Assembly: GCA_050257395.1 (NCBI GenBank)
Contig: JBLMWU010000103.1
Location: forward strand, 1-9,968
DNA: 9,968 bases
Origin: JAIRTY01 sp050257395
GTDB lineage: Bacteria > Actinomycetota > Actinomycetes > Streptosporangiales > Streptosporangiaceae
Reading direction: 5' to 3'
Shown here: positions 1 through 6,068 of the stretch, piece after piece
Layout: every line of letters starts with the position of its first letter
Position numbering within the stretch: the stretch's first letter is position 1
Notes under the pieces: model-generated
The model's database searches: none
What the model was told of the DNA's origin: nothing
Seen by the model: only the letters and a program-made list of their open reading frames with translations
Program-made: the position numbers and the translations under genes

Positions 1-582
1 GGCATCGGCCCCGGGGACCTGGTCCCCGGCCTGGTGTCCAGCCTGTACGCGCACGAGGGGGTGCCGTGCTTCCTGGAGGCCGCCGCCCTGCTGCGCGGGC
101 GCGGGGTGCCGGTGCGGCCGCTCATCGTGGGCGACGGGCCGGAACGGCCCGCCCTGGAGCACCTGTCCCGCCGGCTGGGCCTGGCCGGGGTGGCGGTGTT
201 CACCGGGCAGGTGCCGGTGGCGGAGGTGCGCCGCTACCACGCCGTCCTGGACCTGTTCGTCATCTCGCGCACCAACGATCGTGTCTGCCAGCTGGTCACC
301 CCGCTCAAGCCGGTGGAGGCCATGGCGAGCGGGCTGTGCGTGGTTGCCAGTGAAGTCGGCGCGCTGCAGGAAATAGTTGAACACAAATCGACTGGAATGC
401 TAATAGCTCCGCAAGATCCGGTGGCCCTCGCTAATTGCCTGGAATCCCTCCTTTACAGTCCAGGTGTTCGCCGGGAACTCGGCGCCCGTGCCCGGGAATG
501 GGTCGCCCGGGAAAGGACCTGGGCGCGCAATGCCGAGCGATACCGGATGGCGTATGAATCGCTCGGCGCCGCGGCCGGCTGA
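1..582 (+). CDS. Glycosyltransferase family 4, C-terminal part (5' end outside window)
   Basis: This is the C-terminal 193 residues of a GT-B fold glycosyltransferase, open from the first base of the window with no convincing start inside it. The Rossmann-like nucleotide-sugar domain is visible: GDGPERP at residues 44-50, and the GT4 donor-binding segment PLKPVEAMASG at 101-111, with conserved Lys103 and Glu106, followed by the glutamates of SEVGALQEIVE. Such enzymes act at the inner face of the membrane, retaining the anomeric configuration, usually on lipid-linked or polysaccharide acceptors; the sugar and acceptor cannot be read here. It lies 54 nt upstream of a nucleotide-sugar dehydrogenase on the same strand, which suggests one polysaccharide operon. 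Bases 340-470 have much lower GC and codons such as ATA and CTA that are rare in the neighbours, although the protein motif is intact. A GTG at 34 is in frame but lies inside the domain and is not a credible start. Confidence 0.88.
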   Translation, partial: GIGPGDLVPGLVSSLYAHEGVPCFLEAAALLRGRGVPVRPLIVGDGPERPALEHLSRRLGLAGVAVFTGQVPVAEVRRYHAVLDLFVISRTNDRVCQLVTPLKPVEAMASGLCVVASEVGALQEIVEHKSTGMLIAPQDPVALANCLESLLYSPGVRRELGARAREWVARERTWARNAERYRMAYESLGAAAG

Positions 583-621
583 GGCCGCCGCCGGGCCGTG
601 CCGGTCTGCTGGGACCGGCCC

Positions 622-630
622 GGGAGGGAG
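622..630 (+). promoter_or_regulatory. Shine-Dalgarno site for the nucleotide-sugar dehydrogenase
   Basis: A purine-rich GGGAGGGAG run ends six bases before the GTG at 637. It decides the start: a further in-frame GTG at 598 lacks such a site and would add 13 residues ahead of the usual N-terminal Rossmann strand. Confidence 0.75.
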
Positions 631-636
631 CCCTCT

Positions 637-1896
637 GTGCAGGTAGACCTGCTGGTCATCGGCCTCGGGTACGTGGGCCTGCCGCTCGCCAGGGAAGCGG
701 CCCTCGCGGGCTTGCAGGTGACCGGGCTGGACCCGTCCGCCCCCGTGGTGGCCGGGCTCAACGCCGGCCGGTCGCACGTGGATGACATCTCCGGCGAGGA
801 CGTCCGCGCGATGCTGGCTCGGGGGTTCCGGGCCACCGCCGACGAGGCGGCGGTGGGGGAGCCGGGCACGGTGGTGATCTGCGTGCCGACCCCGCTGTCC
901 CCCGACAGCGGGCCGGACCTGACCGCGGTGCGGGCCGCGGCGGCGGCCGCGGGACGGCTGCTGCGGCCGGGCATGCTGGTGGTGCTGGAATCCACCACCT
1001 ACCCCGGCACCACGGACGAGGTCGTGCGGCCGCTGCTGGAGGAGGCCTCCGGGCTGGCCGCGGGCCGGGACTTCTGGCTGGCGTTCTCCCCGGAGCGGAT
1101 CGACCCCGGCAACAAGACCTACGGCATCCGCAACACCCCCAAGGTGGTGGGCGGCCTGACCCCCGCGTGCACGGAGGCGGCGGCCGGGTTCTACGGGAAG
1201 CTGTGCGACGAGGTGGTGCGGGCCCGCTCGGCGCGCGAGGCCGAGATGGCCAAGCTGCTGGAGAACACCTACCGGCACGTGAACATCGCGCTGGTCAACG
1301 AGATGGCGGTGTTCTGCCACGAACTGGGCGTGGACCTGTGGGACGCGATCCGCTGCGCGGCGACCAAGCCGTTCGGGTTCCAGGCGTTCTACCCCGGGCC
1401 GGGGGTGGGCGGGCACTGCATCCCGATCGACCCCAACTACCTGTCCTACAAGGTGCGCACGCTGGGCTACCCGTTCCGGTTCGTGGAGCTGGCGCAGGAG
1501 ATCAACGGCCGCATGCCCGGCTACGTGGTGGACCGGGCAGCCGAGCTGCTCAACCGGCACGCCAAGCCGCTCAACGGCGCCCGGGTGCTGCTGGTTGGCG
1601 TCACCTACAAGCGTGACATCGCCGACCAGCGGGAATCGCCCGTCCGCCCGATCGCCCGCAAGCTGCTGTCCCGCGGAGCCGTGCTCGCCTACCACGACCC
1701 CTACGTGGACACCTGGCCGGTCGACGGCCGACCGGTGCCGCGCGTCACCGACCTCGGTGCCGGCCTGGCGGGCTGCGACCTGGTGATCCTGCTCCAGGAC
1801 CACGCCGATTGCGACCTGGACCGGATCGGCCGCGGACCCGCGCCGGTACTGGACACCCGTGGCCGGATCGGCCACCCGCACGCGGAGATGCTTTGA
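637..1896 (+). CDS. Nucleotide-sugar 6-dehydrogenase, UDP-HexNAc type (WecC/WbpA-like)
   Basis: Predicted 419-residue member of the UDP-glucose/GDP-mannose dehydrogenase family, which oxidises C6 of a nucleotide sugar to a uronic acid with two NAD+ per turn in the cytoplasm. Motifs from the GTG start: NAD-binding GLGYVG at 9-14, CVPTP at 82-86, STTYPGTT at 119-126, FSPERIDPG at 150-158, catalytic Lys206 and Asn210 in KLLENTYRHVN, the active-site cysteine Cys261 in GVGGHCIPIDP, and the C-terminal YKRDIADQRESP at 324-335. The SPERxDPG and RESP signatures are those of the UDP-GlcNAc/UDP-ManNAc dehydrogenase branch and not the UDP-glucose branch; exact substrate is inference. Length is normal for the family. 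The stop TGA (1894-1896) coincides with the end of the TnpB element on the opposite strand, so the stop may have been supplied by the insertion. Flanking GT4 genes suggest it feeds a uronic acid into a surface polymer. Confidence 0.93.
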   Translation: MQVDLLVIGLGYVGLPLAREAALAGLQVTGLDPSAPVVAGLNAGRSHVDDISGEDVRAMLARGFRATADEAAVGEPGTVVICVPTPLSPDSGPDLTAVRAAAAAAGRLLRPGMLVVLESTTYPGTTDEVVRPLLEEASGLAAGRDFWLAFSPERIDPGNKTYGIRNTPKVVGGLTPACTEAAAGFYGKLCDEVVRARSAREAEMAKLLENTYRHVNIALVNEMAVFCHELGVDLWDAIRCAATKPFGFQAFYPGPGVGGHCIPIDPNYLSYKVRTLGYPFRFVELAQEINGRMPGYVVDRAAELLNRHAKPLNGARVLLVGVTYKRDIADQRESPVRPIARKLLSRGAVLAYHDPYVDTWPVDGRPVPRVTDLGAGLAGCDLVILLQDHADCDLDRIGRGPAPVLDTRGRIGHPHAEML

Positions 1897-1976
1897 CACT
1901 CCTCCCCGCCCTAAAGGACAGGGATTCCGGGGCTCACGCCCAGGGGTTCCTGTTTCCCAGCGGACTGCACGGAAGG
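1893..1976 (-). ncRNA. Putative omega RNA (reRNA) 3' scaffold of the TnpB element
   Basis: Downstream of tnpB, minus strand, two hairpins follow each other. The first (1927-1944) has a GGGC/GCCC stem closed by a GTGA loop of the GNRA type, extended by CC/GG past one mismatch. The second (1904-1923) is an 8-bp stem, CCCTGTCC with GGGCGGGG around a TTTA loop; two of its pairs are G-U wobbles, which suggests selection as RNA. It is followed by AGGAGTGTCAA, where the scaffold should end and the guide begin. TnpB proteins use such RE transcripts as guide RNAs. The 5' limit is unknown and in this family normally lies within the 3' part of tnpB. The guide would be read from 1892 downward and is therefore antisense to the end of the dehydrogenase gene. 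Confidence 0.6.
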
Positions 1977-3035
1977 TCACCCTTCGTGTCTGACATCCGC
2001 TCCACAGGCAGTCACCGCCAGCCCGGCGGCCAGAATGTTCTTCGCGGCGTTGACGTCCCGGTCGTGCCAGGTGCCGCAGGACGGGCACGTCCAGTGGCGT
2101 GTCCCGAGGTTCAGCGCGGCGAGCAGGTGCCCGCACGTGGAGCAGGTCTTGGACGAGGGATACCAGCGATTCACCGCGACCACGGTGCGGCCGTAGCGCT
2201 GGGCCTTGTATGCCAGCATGCCCCGGAACTGCGCCCAGCCGGTGGTGGAGATCGCGCGGGCCAGCGAGCGGTTGCGGACCATGTTGGCCACGTTCAGGTC
2301 TTCGACGGCGATCAGGTCGCTGCTGTGGATCAGGACGGTGCTGGTCTTGTGCAGGAAGTCCCGGCGGGCGTCGGCGACCCGGGCGTGTGCCCGCGCGACC
2401 TTCACCCTGGCCTTGGCCCGGTTGCAAGAGCCTTGCTGGCAGCGATCCAGGCGGCGCTGGTATCGCTTAAGCCGCCGGAAGTGGCGTTCCCAGTCTTTGG
2501 GGTGGGGGATCTTCTGTCCGGTGGACATGGTTGCGAAGTGGGCCAAGCCCACGTCAATGCCCACGTTCCGCCCGGAGGTCGGCAGCGGCTCCGGATCGGG
2601 CACGTCCACCTGGAAGGTCACAAACCAGCGCCCGGCCGCATCGCGGGTCACGGTCACGCTGGTGGGGTCCAGGGCGGTCACCTCTACCTCCGGCCAGGTC
2701 CACACGAATCGCAGCGGCGCGCCCATCTTCGCCAGCCGCAGGCTCCCGCCCCGCATCGAAAACGCCGACCGGGTGTAGGTGGCCGATTGGCGGCCCTGTC
2801 GGGACTTGAACCGCGGGTAGCGAGCGCGGCGGGCGTAGAACGCGCTGAACGCGGCGTGCTGGTGGCGCAGCGCCTGCTGGAGGGGGACAGAGGAGACCTC
2901 GTTCAGGAATGCCCATTCCGAGTCGCGCTTCATCGCGGTCAGAGCGCGATCCGTCTCCGCATAGGACGTGGCCTTGCGCTCCGTCCCGTACCGCTGATAC
3001 CGGGCCGCCAGGGTGCGGTTCCACACCACCCGCAC
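1977..3035 (-). CDS. tnpB: TnpB RNA-guided endonuclease (IS605 OrfB), N-terminus frameshifted away
   Basis: Predicted 352-residue OrfB/TnpB protein, the RNA-guided nuclease related to Cas12 that cuts DNA matching its omega RNA next to a short TAM. Numbered from the GTG at 3035: RuvC catalytic Asp161 in GIDVGL, Glu245 in AVEDLNV, and Asp327 in HDRDVNAAKNI are all present; the zinc finger is Cys298/Cys301 and Cys317/Cys320. The basic segment 185-225 fits the helical insert between RuvC parts. The protein begins abruptly at RVVWNRTLAARY, whereas TnpB proteins start about 25 residues earlier with a WED-domain strand. That strand exists in another frame just upstream (3058-3111). Removing one C of the CCC run at minus-strand 3055-3057 would give an uninterrupted 377-residue protein of normal length. 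It is therefore a recent pseudogene, a truncated product from an internal start, or a sequencing error. The intact triad argues against a nuclease-dead TnpB-derived repressor. Confidence 0.88.
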   Translation of the reverse strand: MRVVWNRTLAARYQRYGTERKATSYAETDRALTAMKRDSEWAFLNEVSSVPLQQALRHQHAAFSAFYARRARYPRFKSRQGRQSATYTRSAFSMRGGSLRLAKMGAPLRFVWTWPEVEVTALDPTSVTVTRDAAGRWFVTFQVDVPDPEPLPTSGRNVGIDVGLAHFATMSTGQKIPHPKDWERHFRRLKRYQRRLDRCQQGSCNRAKARVKVARAHARVADARRDFLHKTSTVLIHSSDLIAVEDLNVANMVRNRSLARAISTTGWAQFRGMLAYKAQRYGRTVVAVNRWYPSSKTCSTCGHLLAALNLGTRHWTCPSCGTWHDRDVNAAKNILAAGLAVTACGADVRHEG

Positions 3036-3057
3036 ACATCCGAACGTGCGGGACAGG

Positions 3058-3111
3058 GATGGCCTGCTGTCCCGCGTCCGGGTATGCCCGGCACCGGTAA
3101 GCCGTCCTCAT
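3058..3111 (-). pseudogene. tnpB: Detached N-terminal 18 codons of tnpB (frameshift remnant)
   Basis: From the ATG at 3111 the minus strand reads MRTAYRCRAYPDAGQQAI, a typical TnpB opening (basic beta strand, then YP-D-GQ). The frame then runs off into a meaningless sequence, while the +1 frame continues as LSRTFGCVRVVWNRTL, exactly what the family shows next. The break is one extra C after codon 18 (complement of base 3057 or its neighbours in the run). A TAG lies in frame two codons before the ATG, so no earlier start is possible. The AGGGG next to the ATG is too close to be a good ribosome binding site. Confidence 0.8.
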
Positions 3112-3247
3112 CCCCTACAGGATTCCGCGTGCCGTCAAAATTCCCATCGACACGCCGCGTGCTCCCTACGCCGCCCGCTTCGTGGACGCTCCAGATTCCT
3201 CCCTGGCCTGAAGGCCGAGGGCTTCTCCTGGGCGGTTCGGTGACGCC
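3112..3247. other. Non-coding left-end region between tnpB and the GT4 gene
   Basis: This 136-nt stretch has no convincing gene. It holds the left-end hairpin, an 11-bp palindrome CACGCCGCGTG at 3151-3161, and an 8-bp direct repeat CCGCGTGC at 3125-3132 and 3155-3162, spaced 30 bp. A TTGACG on the minus strand (3138-3133) resembles a -35 box, but I see no matching -10. No clear Shine-Dalgarno precedes the GT4 ATG at 3248, which is odd beside the good sites of the neighbouring genes. Confidence 0.5.
3191..3225 (-). repeat. Left-end hairpin of the TnpB element, similar to the right-end hairpin
   Basis: An 8-bp stem (CCCTGGCC at 3201-3208 with GGCC at 3213-3216 and AGGG at 3218-3221, one bulged G at 3217, TGAA loop) is flanked by TCCTCCC on one side and GCTTC on the other. 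Read on the same strand, it matches the right-end hairpin at 1901-1928 in layout and in parts of its sequence (TCCTCCC, CC-TRAAGG, AGGG-TTC). IS200/IS605 elements carry same-strand subterminal hairpins at both ends as TnpA binding sites, so I read it as the left-end copy. A solo right end left by another TnpB element is the alternative. Confidence 0.55.
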
Positions 3248-4402
3248 ATGCGCGTGATCGTGTGCACGATCGTGCACCACCCCCAGGACGCCCGGATCCT
3301 GCACCGGCAGATCCGGGCCCTGCTGGACGCGGGCCACCAGGTCACCTACATCGCCCCGGTAACCGCGTGCGGGGTGACCCCGTGGCCGGAGCTGACCGTG
3401 GCCGACGTGCCCCGCGCCCGCGGGCGGCGGCGCCTGGGCGCGCTGCTGGCCGCCCGCCGCCAGCTGGCCCGGCACGCCGGCGGGGCGGACCTGCTGCTGC
3501 TGCATGACCCGGAGCTGCTGCTGGTACTGCCGCTGGTCCGGCGCAGGCCGGTGACCGTGTGGGACGTGCACGAGGACACGGCGGCCGCGCTGAGCACCAA
3601 GGCGTGGCTGCCGCGGGCGGTGCGGCGGCCGGTGGCCGCCGCGGTCCGGCTGGCGGAGCGGCTCGCCGAGCGCAGGCTGCGGCTGCTGCTGGCCGAGCAC
3701 AGCTACGCGGCCCGGTTCCGCGGCCAGCACCCGGTGGTGCCCAACACCGCGTACGTGCCGCCAGCCCCGGCCGAGCCGGGCACCGCGGACAAGGTCATCT
3801 ACATCGGCCACCTGTCGCCCGACCGGGGCGCCGCCGACCTGGCCGAGGTGGCCCGGCTGCTGCGGCCGCACGGCATCGCCACGGAGGTGGTCGGGCCCGC
3901 CGACGCGGCCGCCCGCCCGCTGCTGGAGCGGGCGCAGGCCGCCGGCCTGCTCCGCTGGCACGGGTTCGTGCCGAACGACCAGGCGGTGCCGATGGCCGAC
4001 GGGGCGCTGGCCGGGCTGTGCCTGCTGCACGACGAGCCGAACTTCCGCCACTCGCTGCCCTCCAAGATCGCCGAGTACATGGCCCGCGGGGTGCCGGTCG
4101 TCACCAGCCCGCTGCCGGTGGCGGCCGGCCTGGTGGACCGGTTCGGCTGCGGCCTGGTGGTCCCGTTCGGCGACCCGGCCGCCGCGGCCGCGGCCGTGCT
4201 GCGGCTGCGGCAGGACCGGGCGCTGCGGCTGGAGCTGGGCCGGCGCGGCCACCGGGCGGCGCGGCAGCAGCTGGGCTGGGCGTCCGACGGGCCGGCCCTT
4301 GTGCGGCAGCTGGAGAAATGGGCCGGCGCGCAGGGCGCGGGCGAAAGGGGTAAAACGGCGGCACATTTGCTGCCGGACCCTGAGTTGTTCAGCTTCCGGT
4401 AA
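3248..4402 (+). CDS. Glycosyltransferase family 4 (GT-B fold)
   Basis: Complete 384-residue GT4-type glycosyltransferase, a normal length for the family. The N-terminal acceptor domain opens with a hydrophobic strand and HHPQDARI at 10-17, a signature common in GT4 enzymes of capsule and exopolysaccharide clusters. The donor domain starts near VIYIGHLSPDRGA at 183-195 and carries LPSKIAEYMARGVPVV at 270-285, with Lys273 and Glu276 in the nucleotide-sugar binding positions. It has no signal peptide or membrane span, so it should act at the cytoplasmic side of the membrane; sugar and acceptor are unknown. The ATG at 3248 is kept because the protein starts with its first beta strand there, although no good ribosome binding site precedes it. 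It lies just beyond the TnpB element, and may originally have followed the dehydrogenase stop by a few bases. The last residues (HLLPDPELFSFR) are encoded by less GC-rich DNA and look like a lineage-specific tail. Confidence 0.9.
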   Translation: MRVIVCTIVHHPQDARILHRQIRALLDAGHQVTYIAPVTACGVTPWPELTVADVPRARGRRRLGALLAARRQLARHAGGADLLLLHDPELLLVLPLVRRRPVTVWDVHEDTAAALSTKAWLPRAVRRPVAAAVRLAERLAERRLRLLLAEHSYAARFRGQHPVVPNTAYVPPAPAEPGTADKVIYIGHLSPDRGAADLAEVARLLRPHGIATEVVGPADAAARPLLERAQAAGLLRWHGFVPNDQAVPMADGALAGLCLLHDEPNFRHSLPSKIAEYMARGVPVVTSPLPVAAGLVDRFGCGLVVPFGDPAAAAAAVLRLRQDRALRLELGRRGHRAARQQLGWASDGPALVRQLEKWAGAQGAGERGKTAAHLLPDPELFSFR

Positions 4403-4423
4403 CCCGGGAGTTTATTCCTGTCA

Positions 4424-4442
4424 GCCGGCCTGGCGGGCCGGC
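4424..4442 (+). promoter_or_regulatory. Stem-loop in the leader of the first GT-C-like gene
   Basis: GCCGGCC at 4424-4430 pairs with GGCCGGC at 4436-4442 around a TGGCG loop, a perfect 7-bp stem. It ends 12 bases before the ribosome binding site and lacks a T run, so it is not a standard terminator. It may be a processing or pausing element, or simply chance in GC-rich DNA. Confidence 0.25.
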
Positions 4443-4454
4443 CGGAAAGACACA

Positions 4455-4461
4455 GAGAAGG
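4455..4461 (+). promoter_or_regulatory. Shine-Dalgarno site for the first GT-C-like gene
   Basis: GAGAAGG ends five bases before the GTG at 4467 and selects that start over an in-frame GTG at 4299 lying inside the preceding GT4 gene. Confidence 0.65.
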
Positions 4462-4466
4462 CGAAC

Positions 4467-6068
4467 GTGCGGCTGAGTGCATTCGGTTTCCTCGAGGCGT
4501 ATGAGCGGCAGTCCGCGCGGGCCGCCCGGCTCCGGGAGGCCGCCCGGACCCGGCTGCCCGCGGCGGTGCGCGGCAACAAGCTGTTCGCGCTGCTGCTGGC
4601 GGCGGGCGCGTTCCTGCGCCTGCTGGCCATGGCGGGCTACCCGGGAGTCATCTGGTTCCCCGGGGACTCATACCTGTACCTGGGCGCGGCCATGCGCCCG
4701 GTGCCCGACCTCAGCAAGACCGTCGGCTACTCGTTCTTCCTGCGGGCGCTGCTGCCGCTGCACAGCCTGATCCTGCTGGGCCTGCTGCAGCACCTGATGG
4801 GCCTGGCCGTGGCGGTGCTGCTGTACGTGCTGGCCCGGCGCGCGGGCGTGCCGCAGCGGTGGGCGGCCCTGGCCACCGCGCCCGTCCTGCTGGACGGGAC
4901 CGAGATCGAGCTCGAGCACATGGTGATGGCGGAGACGCTGTTCACCTTCCTGCTCATGGCTGCGGTCGCGCTGCTGCTGTGGCGCGCCCGGCCGTCCTGG
5001 CAGGCGTGCCTGATCGCCGGGCTGCTGGCCGGGTACGCGATCACGGTCCGCTCCGAAGGGCTGCCGCTGCCGCTGGTGCTGGCCGCCTTCCTGGTCGTGC
5101 GCCGGGCCGGCTGGAAGCCGGTCACCGCCGTGCTGAGCGCCGCGGCGCTGCCGGTGGCCGGGTACGTGCTGTGGTTCCACGGCCACACCGGCACCTACGG
5201 CATGACCCGGTCGGAGGGCTTCTACCTGTGGGGCCGGGTGTCCACGTTCGCCGAGTGCAGCCAGATCGGCCCGCCGCCCAGCGAGCGCGGCCTGTGCCTG
5301 CCGCAGCCGCCGTCACAGCGCCTGCCGCCCGGGCAGCTGATCTGGCTGGTCCCGCAGGTGCACCAGGACCTCACCGGCTCACCGGTCGGCAAGGCCAACG
5401 ACAAGCGGCTGCGGGACTTCGCGATCCGGGCGGTAATCGCCCAGCCGCTCGGCTACCTGCACGCGATCACCGACGGGCTGGTGCTCGCGGTGGACTGGCG
5501 CCGGATCAGCTACCCGAGCGAGTACACGACCTCGCACTACTACTTCCACCTGTCACCGCAGGTGCTGCCGGACAACCGGGCCTGGATCCACGGCGGCACC
5601 CCAGCCGCGGACGCGGCCGCCTACGGCCGCGCCCCCTACAGCCGGGTGTTCCTGCCCGCGGCGCTGCCCATCGCCGCCTGGGAGCGGCTGTTCTGGACCT
5701 ACGGCCCCGTGTTCGGGCTGATCATGCTGGCCGGGCTGGCCGGGGTGGCCCGGGACCGCCGCCGCCGCGGCGGGGCCGGGCTGCTGCCCTGGGCCACCGC
5801 GGCGGTGCTGCTGGTCTTCCCGATCGCGGTGGCCGACTTCGACTACCGCTACCTGCTGCCGGTCCTTCCGTTCGCATGCCTGGCCGCTGGCATGACTTTT
5901 GCCGGGCCGTTGCCGGTACTTATCAAGCGATCACCTAGCGTGGTGGATACGGCCGCTTTGCCGGAAGCCGGCCGCCAGCCCGAGACCCCGAGCAGCACGG
6001 ATGCGGAGCCCCTTCTTGCCGGACGCGACCATGACAGGGCAGCAGCAAGCAGGAGCGACCCAGGGTAG
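4467..6068 (+). CDS. Polytopic membrane protein, GT-C-like glycosyltransferase (first of tandem pair)
   Basis: Predicted 533-residue membrane protein with about nine or ten hydrophobic segments. A charged cytoplasmic-looking N-terminus of some 37 residues precedes the first span (about 39-58). The next stretch is WFPGDSYLY with Asp67, placed like the catalytic Asp of the first outer loop in GT-C enzymes (ArnT/PMT type), which take sugars from polyprenyl-phosphate. A large outer loop (about 240-420) contains WGRVSTFAECS and GLC, with Cys264 and Cys277 that could form a disulfide. The C-terminal spans include LLVFPIAVA and FDYRYLLP at 458-465. The remaining ~55 residues are a hydrophilic tail without a paralogous counterpart. 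The gene starts 64 nt after the GT4 gene and overlaps the next gene by 38 nt. GT-C assignment rests on topology, the DS-Y motif and context; donor and acceptor are unknown. Confidence 0.7.
   Translation: MRLSAFGFLEAYERQSARAARLREAARTRLPAAVRGNKLFALLLAAGAFLRLLAMAGYPGVIWFPGDSYLYLGAAMRPVPDLSKTVGYSFFLRALLPLHSLILLGLLQHLMGLAVAVLLYVLARRAGVPQRWAALATAPVLLDGTEIELEHMVMAETLFTFLLMAAVALLLWRARPSWQACLIAGLLAGYAITVRSEGLPLPLVLAAFLVVRRAGWKPVTAVLSAAALPVAGYVLWFHGHTGTYGMTRSEGFYLWGRVSTFAECSQIGPPPSERGLCLPQPPSQRLPPGQLIWLVPQVHQDLTGSPVGKANDKRLRDFAIRAVIAQPLGYLHAITDGLVLAVDWRRISYPSEYTTSHYYFHLSPQVLPDNRAWIHGGTPAADAAAYGRAPYSRVFLPAALPIAAWERLFWTYGPVFGLIMLAGLAGVARDRRRRGGAGLLPWATAAVLLVFPIAVADFDYRYLLPVLPFACLAAGMTFAGPLPVLIKRSPSVVDTAALPEAGRQPETPSSTDAEPLLAGRDHDRAAASRSDPG

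Larger units (their letters stand above)
1893..3239 (-). mobile_element. IS200/IS605-family, IS1341-type (tnpB-only) insertion element
   Basis: The element consists of a minus-strand tnpB, a structured right end (RE) after it, and a related hairpin at the left end (LE) before it. No Y1 transposase tnpA is present, so it could move only with a TnpA supplied elsewhere. The RE limit is placed after minus-strand GTGTCAA, because the right cleavage site of the well-studied relative IS608 is TCAA; the LE limit is a guess within 3225-3247. No target duplication or terminal inverted repeats are expected for this family. The element sits between a dehydrogenase and a glycosyltransferase of the same strand, apparently splitting a tight gene pair. 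Its base composition is visibly less GC-extreme than its neighbours, as expected for an acquired piece. Confidence 0.8.

Noticed and set aside
400..2427. Very long open frames opposite or across real genes (also 1809-3257 plus, 2939-4366 minus, 5935-7146 minus, 8461-9327 plus)
   Set aside because: They are the usual open antisense or alternative frames of GC-rich DNA: low-complexity Arg/Gly/Pro/Ala products without recognisable domains, overlapping genes with clear motifs.
1977..3035. TnpB-derived transcription repressor (nuclease-dead TldR type) regulating the sugar cluster
   Set aside because: All three RuvC acidic residues (Asp161, Glu245, Asp327) are present, so nothing indicates loss of nuclease activity by active-site mutation.
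3109..3138. Promoter for tnpB built on minus-strand TTGACG
   Set aside because: No acceptable -10 hexamer lies 16-18 bases downstream, so only the -35-like half is present.
4424..4442. Rho-independent terminator between the GT4 and first membrane-protein genes
   Set aside because: The stem is good but there is no T run and the next ribosome binding site follows at once; it is listed only as a possible leader hairpin.
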